NCBI GenBank assembly: GCA_024636015.1
Contig: JAGXHU010000084.1
Location: 1-56,343 of the forward strand
Direction of reading: 5' to 3'
DNA length: 56,343 nt
Source: Halothiobacillus sp.
GTDB taxonomy: Bacteria; Pseudomonadota; Gammaproteobacteria; Halothiobacillales; Halothiobacillaceae
Shown here: positions 48,354-56,343 of the stretch, piece by piece
Position numbering within the stretch: position 1 is the first letter of the stretch
How the letters are laid out: each line of letters opens with the position of its first letter
The notes under the pieces: model-generated
Database searches by the model: none
Seen by the model: only the letters and a program-made list of their open reading frames with translations
What the model was told of the DNA's origin: nothing
Position numbers and translations under genes: made by a program

Positions 48354-50876
48354 ATGAGCCAAACGCTTGTTATCGTGGAATCGCCTGCCAAGGCGAAAAC
48401 CATCAAAAAATATCTCGGCCCCGGTTTCGAGGTCTTGGCTTCGTACGGCCACGTGCGCGTCCTGATCCCCAAGGACGGCGCCATCGATACCGCGCATGAC
48501 TTTGCCATGCAGTACACGCTGATCGAAAAGAACATTCGCCATGTCGATGCCATCAAGAAAGCACTGAAAACCGCCGACACCCTCTTACTCGCAACCGATC
48601 CCGACCGCGAAGGCGAGGCGATTTCCTGGCACCTGTACGAACTGCTGAACGAAGCCAATCTCCTCAAGAACAAGACCGCCCGCCGCGTCGTGTTCTACGA
48701 AATCACCAAAAAAGCTGTTCAGGCAGCCGTCGCAAACCCCCGTGACCTGTCGATTGACCTCATCAACGCCCAGCAGGCGCGGCGTGCGCTGGATTATCTG
48801 GTCGGCTTCAATCTTTCCCCATTGCTGTGGAAAAAAATCAACCCCGGGCTTTCGGCAGGCCGAGTTCAGAGCCCAGCTCTACGACTGATCGTCGAGCGCG
48901 AACAGGAAATTGAAGCCTTCACGCCCCAGGAATACTGGACGATTATCGCGGCCTGCCAGGGCAAGACCCAGGCAGACAAATCGGGTTTCAACGCCCGCCT
49001 GCTGACGCTGGATGGCAAGAAAGCAGAGCAGTTCACGCTGACCAACGCCCAGGATGCCGAACAGGCGCGCGAACGCCTCATGCACGCCACCCAAGGCAGC
49101 CTCACGGTCGCCAAGGTTGATAAACGTGAACGGCGCCGCAACCCCGCGCCCCCGTTCACGACCTCCACCCTGCAGCAGGAAGCCGTCCGCAAACTGGGGC
49201 TGTCTGCCTCACGCGCCATGCGCCTTGCGCAAGAACTCTACGAAGGGGTGGATATCGGCTCCGGCTCCGTCGGCCTGATCACCTACATGCGAACCGATTC
49301 CGTCACGCTCTCGAACGATGCGCTCACGGAAATCCGCGCCCACATCGGCGAGAAATACGGCGCGCCCTATCTGCCGGCCAGCCCGATGCAGTACAAAACC
49401 AAATCCAAGAACGCGCAGGAAGCACACGAAGCCATCCGCCCCACATCGGTGGCCAACACACCGGATGTCGTGCGGGCGTTCCTAAACAAGGATCAGTTCC
49501 GACTCTACGAGATGATCTTCAAGCGGGCCGTGGCTTCCCAGATGACGCCAGCCGTCTACGACCAGGTTTCGGTCGATCTCGCAGCCGGTCCAGATAACGC
49601 CTTCCGCGCCACGGGCTCGACCCTGAAATTCCCCGGCTTCATTGCCCTGTACCGGGAAGATGAAGACGACAAGGCCGGCGACAACGACGAAGACCGGCGC
49701 CTGCCGCCGCTCAATGAAGGCGACAGCGTCGCGCTCAACGACATCGCCGCTGATCAGCATTTTACCGAGCCACCGCCGCGCTTCACAGAAGCCAGCCTGG
49801 TCAAGACCCTGGAAGAATATGGAATCGGTCGCCCGTCTACCTATGCCAGCATCATCTCCACGCTGCAGGCCCGAGAATACGTGGTTCTGGAGCAACGACG
49901 ATTCCAACCCACGGATATTGGGCGCGTGGTCAACGGATTTCTAACCGAGTATTTCCGCGACATCGTCGACTACGAATTCACCGCCAAGCTCGAAGACGAA
50001 CTTGATGCCGTCTCACGGGGCGAGCGGGAGTGGGTTCCCTTGATGCGCGCGTTCTGGCAGCCCTTCCATGATCGCGTCCAGCATACGTCCGAGAATGTCA
50101 GCCGGCAGGATGCCGCCCAAGGCCGCGAAATTGGCATCGATCCGAAATCCGGCAAACCGGTCAGCGTCCGTCTGGGCCGTTTTGGCCCCTTCGCCCAGAT
50201 TGGCACCAAGGATGATGAGGAAAAACCCAAATTTGCCTCCCTGAAGCGTAGCCAGAGCATTGCCACCATCTCCCTCGATGAAGCGCTCGATCTCTTCCAG
50301 CTGCCCCGAAAACTCGGTGAAACGCCAGAAGGCGAACCGGTTGAGGCTAACGTTGGTCGTTTCGGCCCCTATGTGAAATTTGGCAAGAGCTATGCGTCGC
50401 TCAGCAAGGATGACGATCCCTACACCATCGATCTGGTTCGAGCCCTCGTCATCATTGAAACCAAGAAACTCGCCGAAAAGAACCGAATCATTACCGAGTT
50501 TGAGGATGGGATCTCCGTCCTGAACGGACGGTATGGCCCGTACATCACCGACGGCAACAAGAACGCCAAAATTCCGAAAGATACAGATCCGAAAAGCCTG
50601 ACCCGGCCGGAGTGTGTCGAGCTACTGGCAGCGGCCCCAGAGAAGAAAAAAACGGCGCGCGGCAAGACAGCTACCAAGACGGCGAAAGCACCTGCGGCGA
50701 AAAAACCTGCCACGAAAAAACCGGCTGTAAAAAAACCGGCAGCAAAATCCGCGGCAGCAAAAACAACGGCAAGTACGAAAAAAGCAGCCACAGCGGATGG
50801 TGAAGCTGCAGTGAAGAAACCCACCCGTGTTCGGAAAACAGCCGCCACGCCCGCAGCACCTACAGAAGATCAGTAA
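48354..50876 (+). CDS. topA: DNA topoisomerase I
   Basis: An 840-residue type IA topoisomerase that relaxes negative supercoils. The Toprim domain has VIVESPAKAKT and TDPDREGEAI, and the nucleophile is Tyr311 in GLITYMRTDS. The C-terminal half carries repeats of the kind GRFGPY, and then an Ala/Lys/Pro-rich tail (about residues 765-840). The zinc-binding cysteine quartets of E. coli TopA are absent, so DNA contacts there are probably made by the basic tail. Confidence 0.96.
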   Translation: MSQTLVIVESPAKAKTIKKYLGPGFEVLASYGHVRVLIPKDGAIDTAHDFAMQYTLIEKNIRHVDAIKKALKTADTLLLATDPDREGEAISWHLYELLNEANLLKNKTARRVVFYEITKKAVQAAVANPRDLSIDLINAQQARRALDYLVGFNLSPLLWKKINPGLSAGRVQSPALRLIVEREQEIEAFTPQEYWTIIAACQGKTQADKSGFNARLLTLDGKKAEQFTLTNAQDAEQARERLMHATQGSLTVAKVDKRERRRNPAPPFTTSTLQQEAVRKLGLSASRAMRLAQELYEGVDIGSGSVGLITYMRTDSVTLSNDALTEIRAHIGEKYGAPYLPASPMQYKTKSKNAQEAHEAIRPTSVANTPDVVRAFLNKDQFRLYEMIFKRAVASQMTPAVYDQVSVDLAAGPDNAFRATGSTLKFPGFIALYREDEDDKAGDNDEDRRLPPLNEGDSVALNDIAADQHFTEPPPRFTEASLVKTLEEYGIGRPSTYASIISTLQAREYVVLEQRRFQPTDIGRVVNGFLTEYFRDIVDYEFTAKLEDELDAVSRGEREWVPLMRAFWQPFHDRVQHTSENVSRQDAAQGREIGIDPKSGKPVSVRLGRFGPFAQIGTKDDEEKPKFASLKRSQSIATISLDEALDLFQLPRKLGETPEGEPVEANVGRFGPYVKFGKSYASLSKDDDPYTIDLVRALVIIETKKLAEKNRIITEFEDGISVLNGRYGPYITDGNKNAKIPKDTDPKSLTRPECVELLAAAPEKKKTARGKTATKTAKAPAAKKPATKKPAVKKPAAKSAAAKTTASTKKAATADGEAAVKKPTRVRKTAATPAAPTEDQ

Positions 50877-50928
50877 TCTGCAGAATATGCACACCGAGCG
50901 TTCACCAACCCCCTAATTGCACCGCCCC

Positions 50929-51483
50929 ATGCTGTCACCGTATCAACTACGCCATGCACACCAGATCATCCGCCAAGGTGGCCTGATTGCCTATCCCACC
51001 GAGGCAGTCTATGGCCTCGGTTGTGATCCGACCAATGCCGAAGCCGTCCAGCGACTGCTGCGACTGAAGCAACGTGACTGGCGCAAAGGGCTGATTCTTA
51101 TCGCCGCCACCCCCGATCACCTGCGTCCCTGGGTCGATCTACCCACCGCCGACTGGCAAAAACTGAACCAATACTGGCCGGGCCCATTTACCTGGGTCGT
51201 CCCGGCCCGCGCAGGGACGCCTGACTGGATCACGGGCGGCCGACCGGACATCGCCGTCCGGGTCACGGCACATCCGATCGCGTCACAACTGGCCTTGACC
51301 GCGGGCATGGCACTAGTCTCGACCAGTGCCAACCCGGCACAGCGGCCAGCCGCACGTACGCCCCTGGCCGTTCGGCGTTACTTTGACGACACGCTCGACC
51401 TGATTGTGGCAGGCGCCGTCAATCGGCTGGCCAACCCCACCCCCATAAGACACTGGCCAGATGGCCAATGGCTCAGAACCTGA
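50929..51483 (+). CDS. tsaC: Threonylcarbamoyl-AMP synthase TsaC (YrdC family)
   Basis: A 184-residue protein from ATG 50929. It has [20 protein letters not shown], the basic [12 protein letters not shown] segment, WPGPFTWV and [11 protein letters not shown], the YrdC/Sua5 nucleotide site. It makes threonylcarbamoyl-AMP for the t6A37 tRNA modification. Length fits TsaC rather than the longer Sua5. It overlaps the hemF frame region and follows topA after 52 bases. Confidence 0.92.
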   Translation: MLSPYQLRHAHQIIRQGGLIAYPTEAVYGLGCDPTNAEAVQRLLRLKQRDWRKGLILIAATPDHLRPWVDLPTADWQKLNQYWPGPFTWVVPARAGTPDWITGGRPDIAVRVTAHPIASQLALTAGMALVSTSANPAQRPAARTPLAVRRYFDDTLDLIVAGAVNRLANPTPIRHWPDGQWLRT

Positions 51484-51502
51484 CCCCTTCGTGGAGACCC
51501 CG

Positions 51503-52438
51503 ATGATCGACATCACCCGCGTCCGCAACTATCTCATCGACCTGCAAGACCGCATTGTTGCCGGCCTGGAAGATCTCGAACCCAGCGCCCGTTTCCAACA
51601 CGACGACTGGCAACGTCCGACGGGTGAAGCCCTGAATGGCATGGGGCGCGGGCGCATCCTCGAAGGAGGCGACGTTTTCGAGCGCGCCGGCATCAACTTC
51701 TCGCACGTCACAGGACAAAAACTGCCGCCGTCCGCCACGGCCCACCGACCGGATCTCGCTGGTGGACGATTCGAGGCCATGGGCGTCTCCTTGGTAATTC
51801 ATCCGCGCAACCCCTACGCGCCCACCTCACATGCCAACGTCCGCTTCTTCGAAGCACACAAGGAAGGGGTGCCCTCAGTCTGGTGGTTTGGCGGAGGATT
51901 CGATCTCACGCCCTACTACGGCTTCGACGAGGACGCCATCCACTGGCACGAACAGGCAAACATGGCTTGCCAACCATTCGGTTCCACGCTCTACCCGCGT
52001 TTCAAGCAATGGTGTGATGAGTATTTCTGGCTCAAGCATCGGCAAGAACCGCGCGGAATTGGTGGCTTGTTTTTCGACGATTACGGTGCAGACGGCAGCA
52101 TCGACTTTGAACAGGCATTTGGTCTGATGCGCTCCGTGGGCGATCACTATCTCCCGGCCTACGCCCCGATCGTCACGCGCCGCAAGGACACACCCTATGG
52201 CGAGCGCGAACGAGATTTTCAGCTATACCGCCGGGGCCGCTACGTTGAGTTTAATCTGGTGTATGACCGGGGCACGCTGTTTGGCCTGCAATCTGGGGGA
52301 CGGACGGAATCCATCCTGATGTCGATGCCGCCGGAAGTGCGTTGGCGCTACGACTGGCACCCGGAACCCGGGAGCCCAGAAGCCGCCCTTTATCGGGATT
52401 TTCTGCGCCCTCGAAACTGGCTCGGCGAATCGATATAA
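51503..52438 (+). CDS. hemF: Oxygen-dependent coproporphyrinogen III oxidase
   Basis: A 311-residue heme enzyme from ATG 51503, preceded by GGAG; an upstream ATG at 51461 lies inside tsa[43 protein letters not shown] and [15 protein letters not shown] are diagnostic. It converts coproporphyrinogen III to protoporphyrinogen IX using oxygen, which fits an aerobic sulfur oxidiser. Gene order tsaC-hemF is common. Confidence 0.96.
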   Translation: MIDITRVRNYLIDLQDRIVAGLEDLEPSARFQHDDWQRPTGEALNGMGRGRILEGGDVFERAGINFSHVTGQKLPPSATAHRPDLAGGRFEAMGVSLVIHPRNPYAPTSHANVRFFEAHKEGVPSVWWFGGGFDLTPYYGFDEDAIHWHEQANMACQPFGSTLYPRFKQWCDEYFWLKHRQEPRGIGGLFFDDYGADGSIDFEQAFGLMRSVGDHYLPAYAPIVTRRKDTPYGERERDFQLYRRGRYVEFNLVYDRGTLFGLQSGGRTESILMSMPPEVRWRYDWHPEPGSPEAALYRDFLRPRNWLGESI

Positions 52439-52495
52439 GCCACAGCGACCGACCTGCCGCACACGCTCAGGCTACGTCCACAGAACCATGGAAAC

Positions 52496-52523
52496 AAAAA
52501 CGGCCCGCACACATGGCGGGCCG
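52496..52523 (-). terminator. Intrinsic terminator of the nuclease gene
   Basis: An 8-bp stem (CGGCCCGC/GCGGGCCG) with seven-base loop is followed on the minus strand by five T residues. It lies 50 bases after the nuclease stop; hemF has no clear T-run on its own strand here. Confidence 0.75.
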
Positions 52524-52574
52524 CATCAATCTGATCGGTGGGTGACTGGCTGCCAGAAATCGCCTGTGGGCAGG

Positions 52575-53441
52575 TTAACGGGGCATCACCTCGACAGAGC
52601 GTGGCGACTCAATTGGCATCCGCCAATCCTGATAGCGCGTTTTGTCTCGCACCAACCAGCCGCGGGCACGTATCGTTTTCCCGCGCCAAGCATCGAAATC
52701 GACACCCGTGAATTGTGGCCAGGCCCGGCGAGCAATTTGCAGGGCCACGCGGCCTTCAAGATTGACCCAGACAGTGCGCGCGGACTTGTGCACGGAAAGC
52801 ACGCGGCCGCGGACAATTGCCGCCCCCTGGACGTCGGCGGGGATGCCCGCAGCGGTATTGATACCCGGCGCATACTCGGCTGAAGACCAGATACCGATTC
52901 GCTGCCGGGCGGCCGCCTGCTCCGTGAGCGTCAAGCAGTCGGCCAGATCGAGATTTGGCGGCATATACACTGCCATCGCCAGGCCCTGCGCAACGAGACT
53001 CGCCTGAATGGACTCACCGTCCGGCAGATACAGATAGGCCAACTTCCGACCATATCGATCGCTCGACTCACGGCCATACTGCACCAGAACCCGATTATGC
53101 GATCGCGCCAGCATGGCTCTAAGTGCCTGCCGGCTGCCCACCCCAAAGGGCTCATCACCAGACGCGGGCTTGTCCCGGTAGGCATGGTGCGCCACTTCCG
53201 GCGCATCGATGCCAGCCAGCCGTATCCGTTCACCCGTGGTTAGGCGCACTGTATCGCCGTCGTCTACGTAGGCCACGGTCGCCCGCTGTCCAGACTGATC
53301 CGCCGGGCAGGCAATCAGCGACGCAACGGCCGCAGACCCACAGAACAATTGGAGCAGACCAGCCACAAAAAAGGCATTCAACCCATACCGGGTGAATGCC
53401 TTGCGATTGCCGATCTTCAAAACGCTTGCGCCGAAACGCAC
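52575..53441 (-). CDS. Exported thermonuclease-like (SNase-fold) nuclease
   Basis: A 288-residue protein with a probable signal region (basic start, then LNAFFVAGLLQLFCGSAAVASLIA). The SNase core has DDGDTVRLTTGERIRLAGIDAPE, and the DRYGRKLAYLYLPDG segment, matching the catalytic Asp/Arg/Glu layout of Staphylococcus nuclease relatives. A C-terminal OB-like domain (about 190-280) is extra. It should cut DNA or RNA outside the cytoplasm. The rpmE2 terminator lies in its first 25 codons. Confidence 0.85.
   Translation of the reverse strand: MRFGASVLKIGNRKAFTRYGLNAFFVAGLLQLFCGSAAVASLIACPADQSGQRATVAYVDDGDTVRLTTGERIRLAGIDAPEVAHHAYRDKPASGDEPFGVGSRQALRAMLARSHNRVLVQYGRESSDRYGRKLAYLYLPDGESIQASLVAQGLAMAVYMPPNLDLADCLTLTEQAAARQRIGIWSSAEYAPGINTAAGIPADVQGAAIVRGRVLSVHKSARTVWVNLEGRVALQIARRAWPQFTGVDFDAWRGKTIRARGWLVRDKTRYQDWRMPIESPRSVEVMPR
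53367..53402 (-). terminator. Terminator after rpmE2, inside the nuclease 5' end
   Basis: On the minus strand AAGGCATTCA pairs with TGAATGCCTT (with an inner CCC/GGG part) and six T residues follow. It sits within the coding start of the nuclease gene, so rpmE2 transcripts would mostly stop here and few would enter the nuclease. Confidence 0.8.
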
Positions 53442-53445
53442 GGTT

Positions 53446-53691
53446 TTATTTGCGGCCGTAGCGATTGCGGAATTTATCCACTTGCTTGGCGGTGCTGGAA
53501 TCCATGCGCTTACCGGTATAGAACGGATGGCTACTGGAGGAAATTTCCACCTTGATCAGCGGGTACTCGTTGCCATCGGTCCACTTGATGGTTTCTTTGG
53601 CGCGAATCGTTGATTTCGTCAGAATCGCGAAATCAGAGGCCAAATCTTGGAAGATGACGGGACGATAGTCGGGATGAATATCTGGTTTCAT
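53446..53691 (-). CDS. rpmE2: Ribosomal protein L31 type B
   Basis: An 81-residue L31. [16 protein letters not shown], then [34 protein letters not shown] and FRNRYG are type-B hallmarks. The CxxC zinc motif of type A is absent. In many bacteria type B replaces zinc-binding L31 when zinc is scarce under Zur control, but no clear Zur box is visible upstream. Confidence 0.96.
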   Translation of the reverse strand: MKPDIHPDYRPVIFQDLASDFAILTKSTIRAKETIKWTDGNEYPLIKVEISSSSHPFYTGKRMDSSTAKQVDKFRNRYGRK

Positions 53692-53848
53692 GTGCGATAC
53701 CTTGGGTAATCGGTTCAGTACGTTAGCTCAAAATCAGGTCCGCGCGTAGCGACGCCAGCGAGCATGACTCATGCCAAACGCAAAGTTTGGTTTTTAAGGG
53801 CGGGGATCATACCGCAAAGCAAGACCGCGAGCAACTGCCCCCGTCCGG

Positions 53849-54586
53849 TCAGGCACCCGGACGCGGGGTTCTCGCCGCCACCCACACGGTCACCCGGACC
53901 ACACCGACCCGCTTAAGGACTCGAGCCAGGCTGTCCGTCGTGCTACCGGTCGTCATCACGTCGTCCACAATTGCCACATGCGCGGGTAACGCACCCACAA
54001 CAGCAAAGGCGCCACGAAGACTCTTGCGACGAGCGGCGGCATCCAACATGCTTTGCGGATCACTCATTGTCACCCGCCGTACAACTTTGCCATGGACGGG
54101 CAAGCCATACCGCCGCCCCAACCAGTCCGCCATCAGCCGGGCCTGATTAAAACCCCGCTCGCGCCGTCGACGTGCATGGATAGGCATGGGCAAAAGCACA
54201 TCCGGCCAATCCACCGGGGGTTGAGCTGCCGCTGACTGTGGGTATTGTGTCTCAATAGCTTCAGTCATCGGTCGCAACAAAGCGGCCATCACAGCCGTGT
54301 CGCGCTGGAACTTCAACCGGTGGATCAATGCGCGAGCGGGCGCATCAAAATCAAGCCCGGCGACCGTGCGATCAAAGGCGCGCGGATGACGAATGCAATC
54401 CGCACAGATCATGCCCGGTTCGGGCACACGAATCGCACAGACAGGGCAACGGCCACCGCTCGTCATCAAATCACCCCAAACAGCATCACACTGCGGGCAC
54501 AGCCCATCGGATGACAGCGTCGGCATACGGCACAACAGGCACGGGGCCGGGATCAGCAATCGGGTTAGGCCGCTCAAGAAATTCAT
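53849..54586 (-). CDS. comF: ComF-family phosphoribosyltransferase-like protein
   Basis: A 245-residue protein. The N-terminus has a zinc-ribbon-like cysteine set (CLLC, CPQC, CPVC, CADC), then a PRTase domain with DVLLPMPIHARRRRERGFNQA and the PRPP-binding AIVDDVMTTGSTTDSL. ComF is required for DNA uptake in transformable bacteria. It is divergent from the small membrane protein gene. Confidence 0.92.
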   Translation of the reverse strand: MNFLSGLTRLLIPAPCLLCRMPTLSSDGLCPQCDAVWGDLMTSGGRCPVCAIRVPEPGMICADCIRHPRAFDRTVAGLDFDAPARALIHRLKFQRDTAVMAALLRPMTEAIETQYPQSAAAQPPVDWPDVLLPMPIHARRRRERGFNQARLMADWLGRRYGLPVHGKVVRRVTMSDPQSMLDAAARRKSLRGAFAVVGALPAHVAIVDDVMTTGSTTDSLARVLKRVGVVRVTVWVAARTPRPGA

Positions 54587-54626
54587 GCTACATTCATAAG
54601 CCTATGCTAATGAGGTAATTCTACCG

Positions 54627-55049
54627 ATGTCCCATACCACGCATGCGCTGAACGAATTAGACACCGCACCCAAAATCGTCACGGCTGCCTCTGCGCGCCG
54701 CGCCGCCAAGTGGTTCAATTATGGCACCCTGGTTGCCATGGCAATCCCCTTGCCGCTAGCCATTTTCTGGACCGGGATGTCCATGTTGATTTATGCCTTG
54801 AACAAACACCACCCCAATCCAAAGGTCGGGTACTACACTCAGGCAGCGGCCTATCGCTTTTACGGGGTAGCCGGATTTTCGGTGGCCGTCGCCATTTTCT
54901 TCCCCCCAAAAATTATATATTACTTGGTGATTTGGGCGATTGCTGCCGCAATTCTGGTACCTTGGACACTCTATGACCTGCATCGGATCAACAAGGACAC
55001 GTGGGAAGATACCATTGTCGAGCCCGACGTTCCGTTTGATGATAAATAA
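54627..55049 (+). CDS. Small membrane protein of unknown function
   Basis: A 140-residue protein with three hydrophobic segments (about residues 33-55, 75-92 and 97-116) and polar ends. A short N-terminal helix is rich in Ala and Arg. No family is recognised. It ends 39 bases before bioB in the same direction, so co-transcription is likely. Confidence 0.65.
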   Translation: MSHTTHALNELDTAPKIVTAASARRAAKWFNYGTLVAMAIPLPLAIFWTGMSMLIYALNKHHPNPKVGYYTQAAAYRFYGVAGFSVAVAIFFPPKIIYYLVIWAIAAAILVPWTLYDLHRINKDTWEDTIVEPDVPFDDK

Positions 55050-55088
55050 TGGTTACCCATTGAAGCTGCCTTACTGAGAGAGTTCACC

Positions 55089-56126
55089 TTGTCGACAGCC
55101 CCCTGGACCCGCGAGCAGACCCTCGCCCTATTCGACCTTCCGTTCAACGATCTGTTGTTTCAGGCGCATCAAACGCATCGGAACCATTTCGACCCCAACG
55201 CCGTTCAAGTCAGCACACTGCTCTCGATCAAAACCGGCGCTTGCCCGGAGGATTGCGCGTACTGCTCACAGAGCGCGCGCTACGACACGGGGCTGGAGCG
55301 AGAGCGCTTGTTACCCTTGGATGAGGTGCGCACCGCCGCCCTAAAGGCCCGAGATACCGGCGCCACCCGATTTTGCATGGGTGCCGCCTGGCGCAATCCC
55401 ACCGATCGACAACTCGAGAACGTGATTGACATGGTTCATGTCGTCAAGGAAATCGGTATGGAAGCCTGCCTGACGCTGGGCATGCTCACCCGACCACAAG
55501 CCGAGCGGCTCAAGATGGCCGGCCTCGACTATTACAACCACAATATCGATACCTCCCCCGAGTTCTACAGCGAGGTAATTTCAACTCGCAAATTCCAGGA
55601 TCGACTCGATACGCTTGATCACGTCCGGGACAGCGGCATTAATGTCTGCTCCGGCGGCATTCTGGGCATGGGTGAGTCGCGCGAGGATCGGGCCTCCTTC
55701 CTGCTGAGCCTCGCAACCTTGCCCAGGGCGCCCGAATCGGTGCCGCTAAATATGCTGGTCCGCATTCCTGGCACCCCGATGGCCGACGTGCCAACGCTTG
55801 ACCCAATCGAGTTCGTCCGCACCGTTGCGGTTGCCCGGATCCTGATGCCAACATCTCACGTCCGCCTATCGGCAGGCCGTGAAGGCATGAGCGATGAAAC
55901 TCAGGCCTGGTGCTTTTTCGCGGGCGCTAACAGTATTTTCTACGGCGATAAATTACTCACCACGGAAAATGCCGACCAAGATCGCGACCGCCTCCTCTTC
56001 GACAAACTCGGCATTCACCCCCTCATCCCCGCCGGCTTTACCGAGCGGGATGAGGAAGAGGAAGACCACACCAGCCCAATGGGCGGATGTAGCGGCGGCG
56101 GGTGCTCGCACGCTCACCACCCCTGA
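55089..56126 (+). CDS. bioB: Biotin synthase
   Basis: A 345-residue radical SAM enzyme that starts at TTG with GAGAG upstream. The SAM-cluster motif is CPEDCAYC, with [12 protein letters not shown] and the [12 protein letters not shown] segment diagnostic. The 2Fe-2S ligands include Cys in SGGIL-adjacent strands and Arg (RLSAGRE). It inserts sulfur into dethiobiotin. The C-terminal tail ([13 protein letters not shown]) is His/Cys-rich and unlike most BioB. A strong terminator follows. Confidence 0.95.
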   Translation: MSTAPWTREQTLALFDLPFNDLLFQAHQTHRNHFDPNAVQVSTLLSIKTGACPEDCAYCSQSARYDTGLERERLLPLDEVRTAALKARDTGATRFCMGAAWRNPTDRQLENVIDMVHVVKEIGMEACLTLGMLTRPQAERLKMAGLDYYNHNIDTSPEFYSEVISTRKFQDRLDTLDHVRDSGINVCSGGILGMGESREDRASFLLSLATLPRAPESVPLNMLVRIPGTPMADVPTLDPIEFVRTVAVARILMPTSHVRLSAGREGMSDETQAWCFFAGANSIFYGDKLLTTENADQDRDRLLFDKLGIHPLIPAGFTERDEEEEDHTSPMGGCSGGGCSHAHHP

Positions 56127-56147
56127 ACAAAAGCGTAGATTTGACCC

Positions 56148-56177
56148 AAAAAAAGGCGCAATTATCGCGCCTTTTTT
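56148..56177. terminator. Bidirectional terminator after bioB
   Basis: AAAAAGGCGC and GCGCCTTTTT flank seven bases, with A-runs before and T-runs after, so it can act on both strands. Confidence 0.9.
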
Positions 56178-56239
56178 ATTGAAGTTTTAATTAGGCCGGC
56201 ACCTGGCAGCGCGCCGAAATCTAAATACGAACCCTTGTG

Positions 56240-56343
56240 TTATAGCCAAAATCCCCTATCCGGCTGCTTGACCACCGAGAATGCGCTGAACACCAACTGA
56301 CGTTTGGTGGCCAACGCACCCTTCATGAAACGAAAGCCGCTTC
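56240..56343 (-). CDS. C-terminal end of a leftward gene, cut by window edge
   Basis: On the minus strand a frame is open from the window edge to a TAA at 56242-56240. The visible end reads FRFMKGALATKRQLVFSAFS and continues to a basic-aromatic tail (VVKQPDRGFWL). It is plausible as a protein C-terminus and the bidirectional terminator lies beyond it. No family can be named from 33 residues. Confidence 0.3.
   Translation of the reverse strand, partial: SGFRFMKGALATKRQLVFSAFSVVKQPDRGFWL

Noticed and set aside
53774..53795. CCAAAC/GTTTGG hairpin with five T residues on the plus strand
   Set aside because: Both neighbouring genes are on the minus strand, so no plus-strand transcript is known that it would end.

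Overview
The window looks like chromosome of a sulfur-oxidising gammaproteobacterium, most like the Halothiobacillus group. The genus is inferred from soxY and soxZ, an exported DsrE-like protein and the housekeeping gene orders, not from a search. A 16.6-kb integrated element interrupts it at a tRNA-Ile(CAU) gene.

Left chromosome (1-3864): the 3' end of an unidentified gene, a five-helix membrane protein, a thioredoxin-fold protein, a RIO-type kinase and an exported DsrE-family protein.

Integrated element (3865-20430): it is bounded by a perfect 48-bp direct repeat. The right copy is the 3' part of the intact tRNA gene and the left copy is the displaced fragment. The left half reads as one rightward programme: P4-type integrase, unknown gene, AlpA-like regulator, Toprim primase, DUF3631 helicase-like ATPase with iteron-like heptamers in its 3' end, a scaffold-tail-like protein, a coiled-coil protein, a Nu1-like small terminase, a short tape-measure/lysozyme-like fusion and a lambda gpD-like head decoration protein. 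No large terminase, portal, major capsid, tail-tube or lysis gene is visible. The best reading is a phage satellite that relies on a helper phage; a decayed prophage is the main alternative. The centre has a divergent pair of Arc-type repressor genes over three AGCAC-N-GTGCT operators, then a lambda-type Xis/Int pair. The right half holds cargo (a DUF3037 protein, a two-gene operon of unknown function, a small secreted protein) and relics: pieces of a second integrase, a 180-bp copy of the helicase 3' end with its heptamers, and an IS21-like end.

Right chromosome (20431-56343): tRNA-Ile(CAU), rpoD and dnaG, a Sel1-repeat protein and bioF. Next comes a histidine kinase and sigma-54 response regulator pair, followed by soxYZ. 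A GG-N10-GC sigma-54 promoter and an inverted repeat precede soxY, so this pair probably controls soxYZ. The regulator is split by a frameshift at a run of eight C residues. After a proline iminopeptidase, a TtcA-like enzyme and two LpxL-type acyltransferases comes a long leftward cluster: def, fmt, rsmB, a DUF4390 gene, ntrY, ntrX, trkA, trkH. Rightward from the def divergence run a LysM lipoprotein gene, dprA, smg, topA, tsaC and hemF. The window ends with a nuclease, rpmE2, comF, a small membrane protein and bioB.
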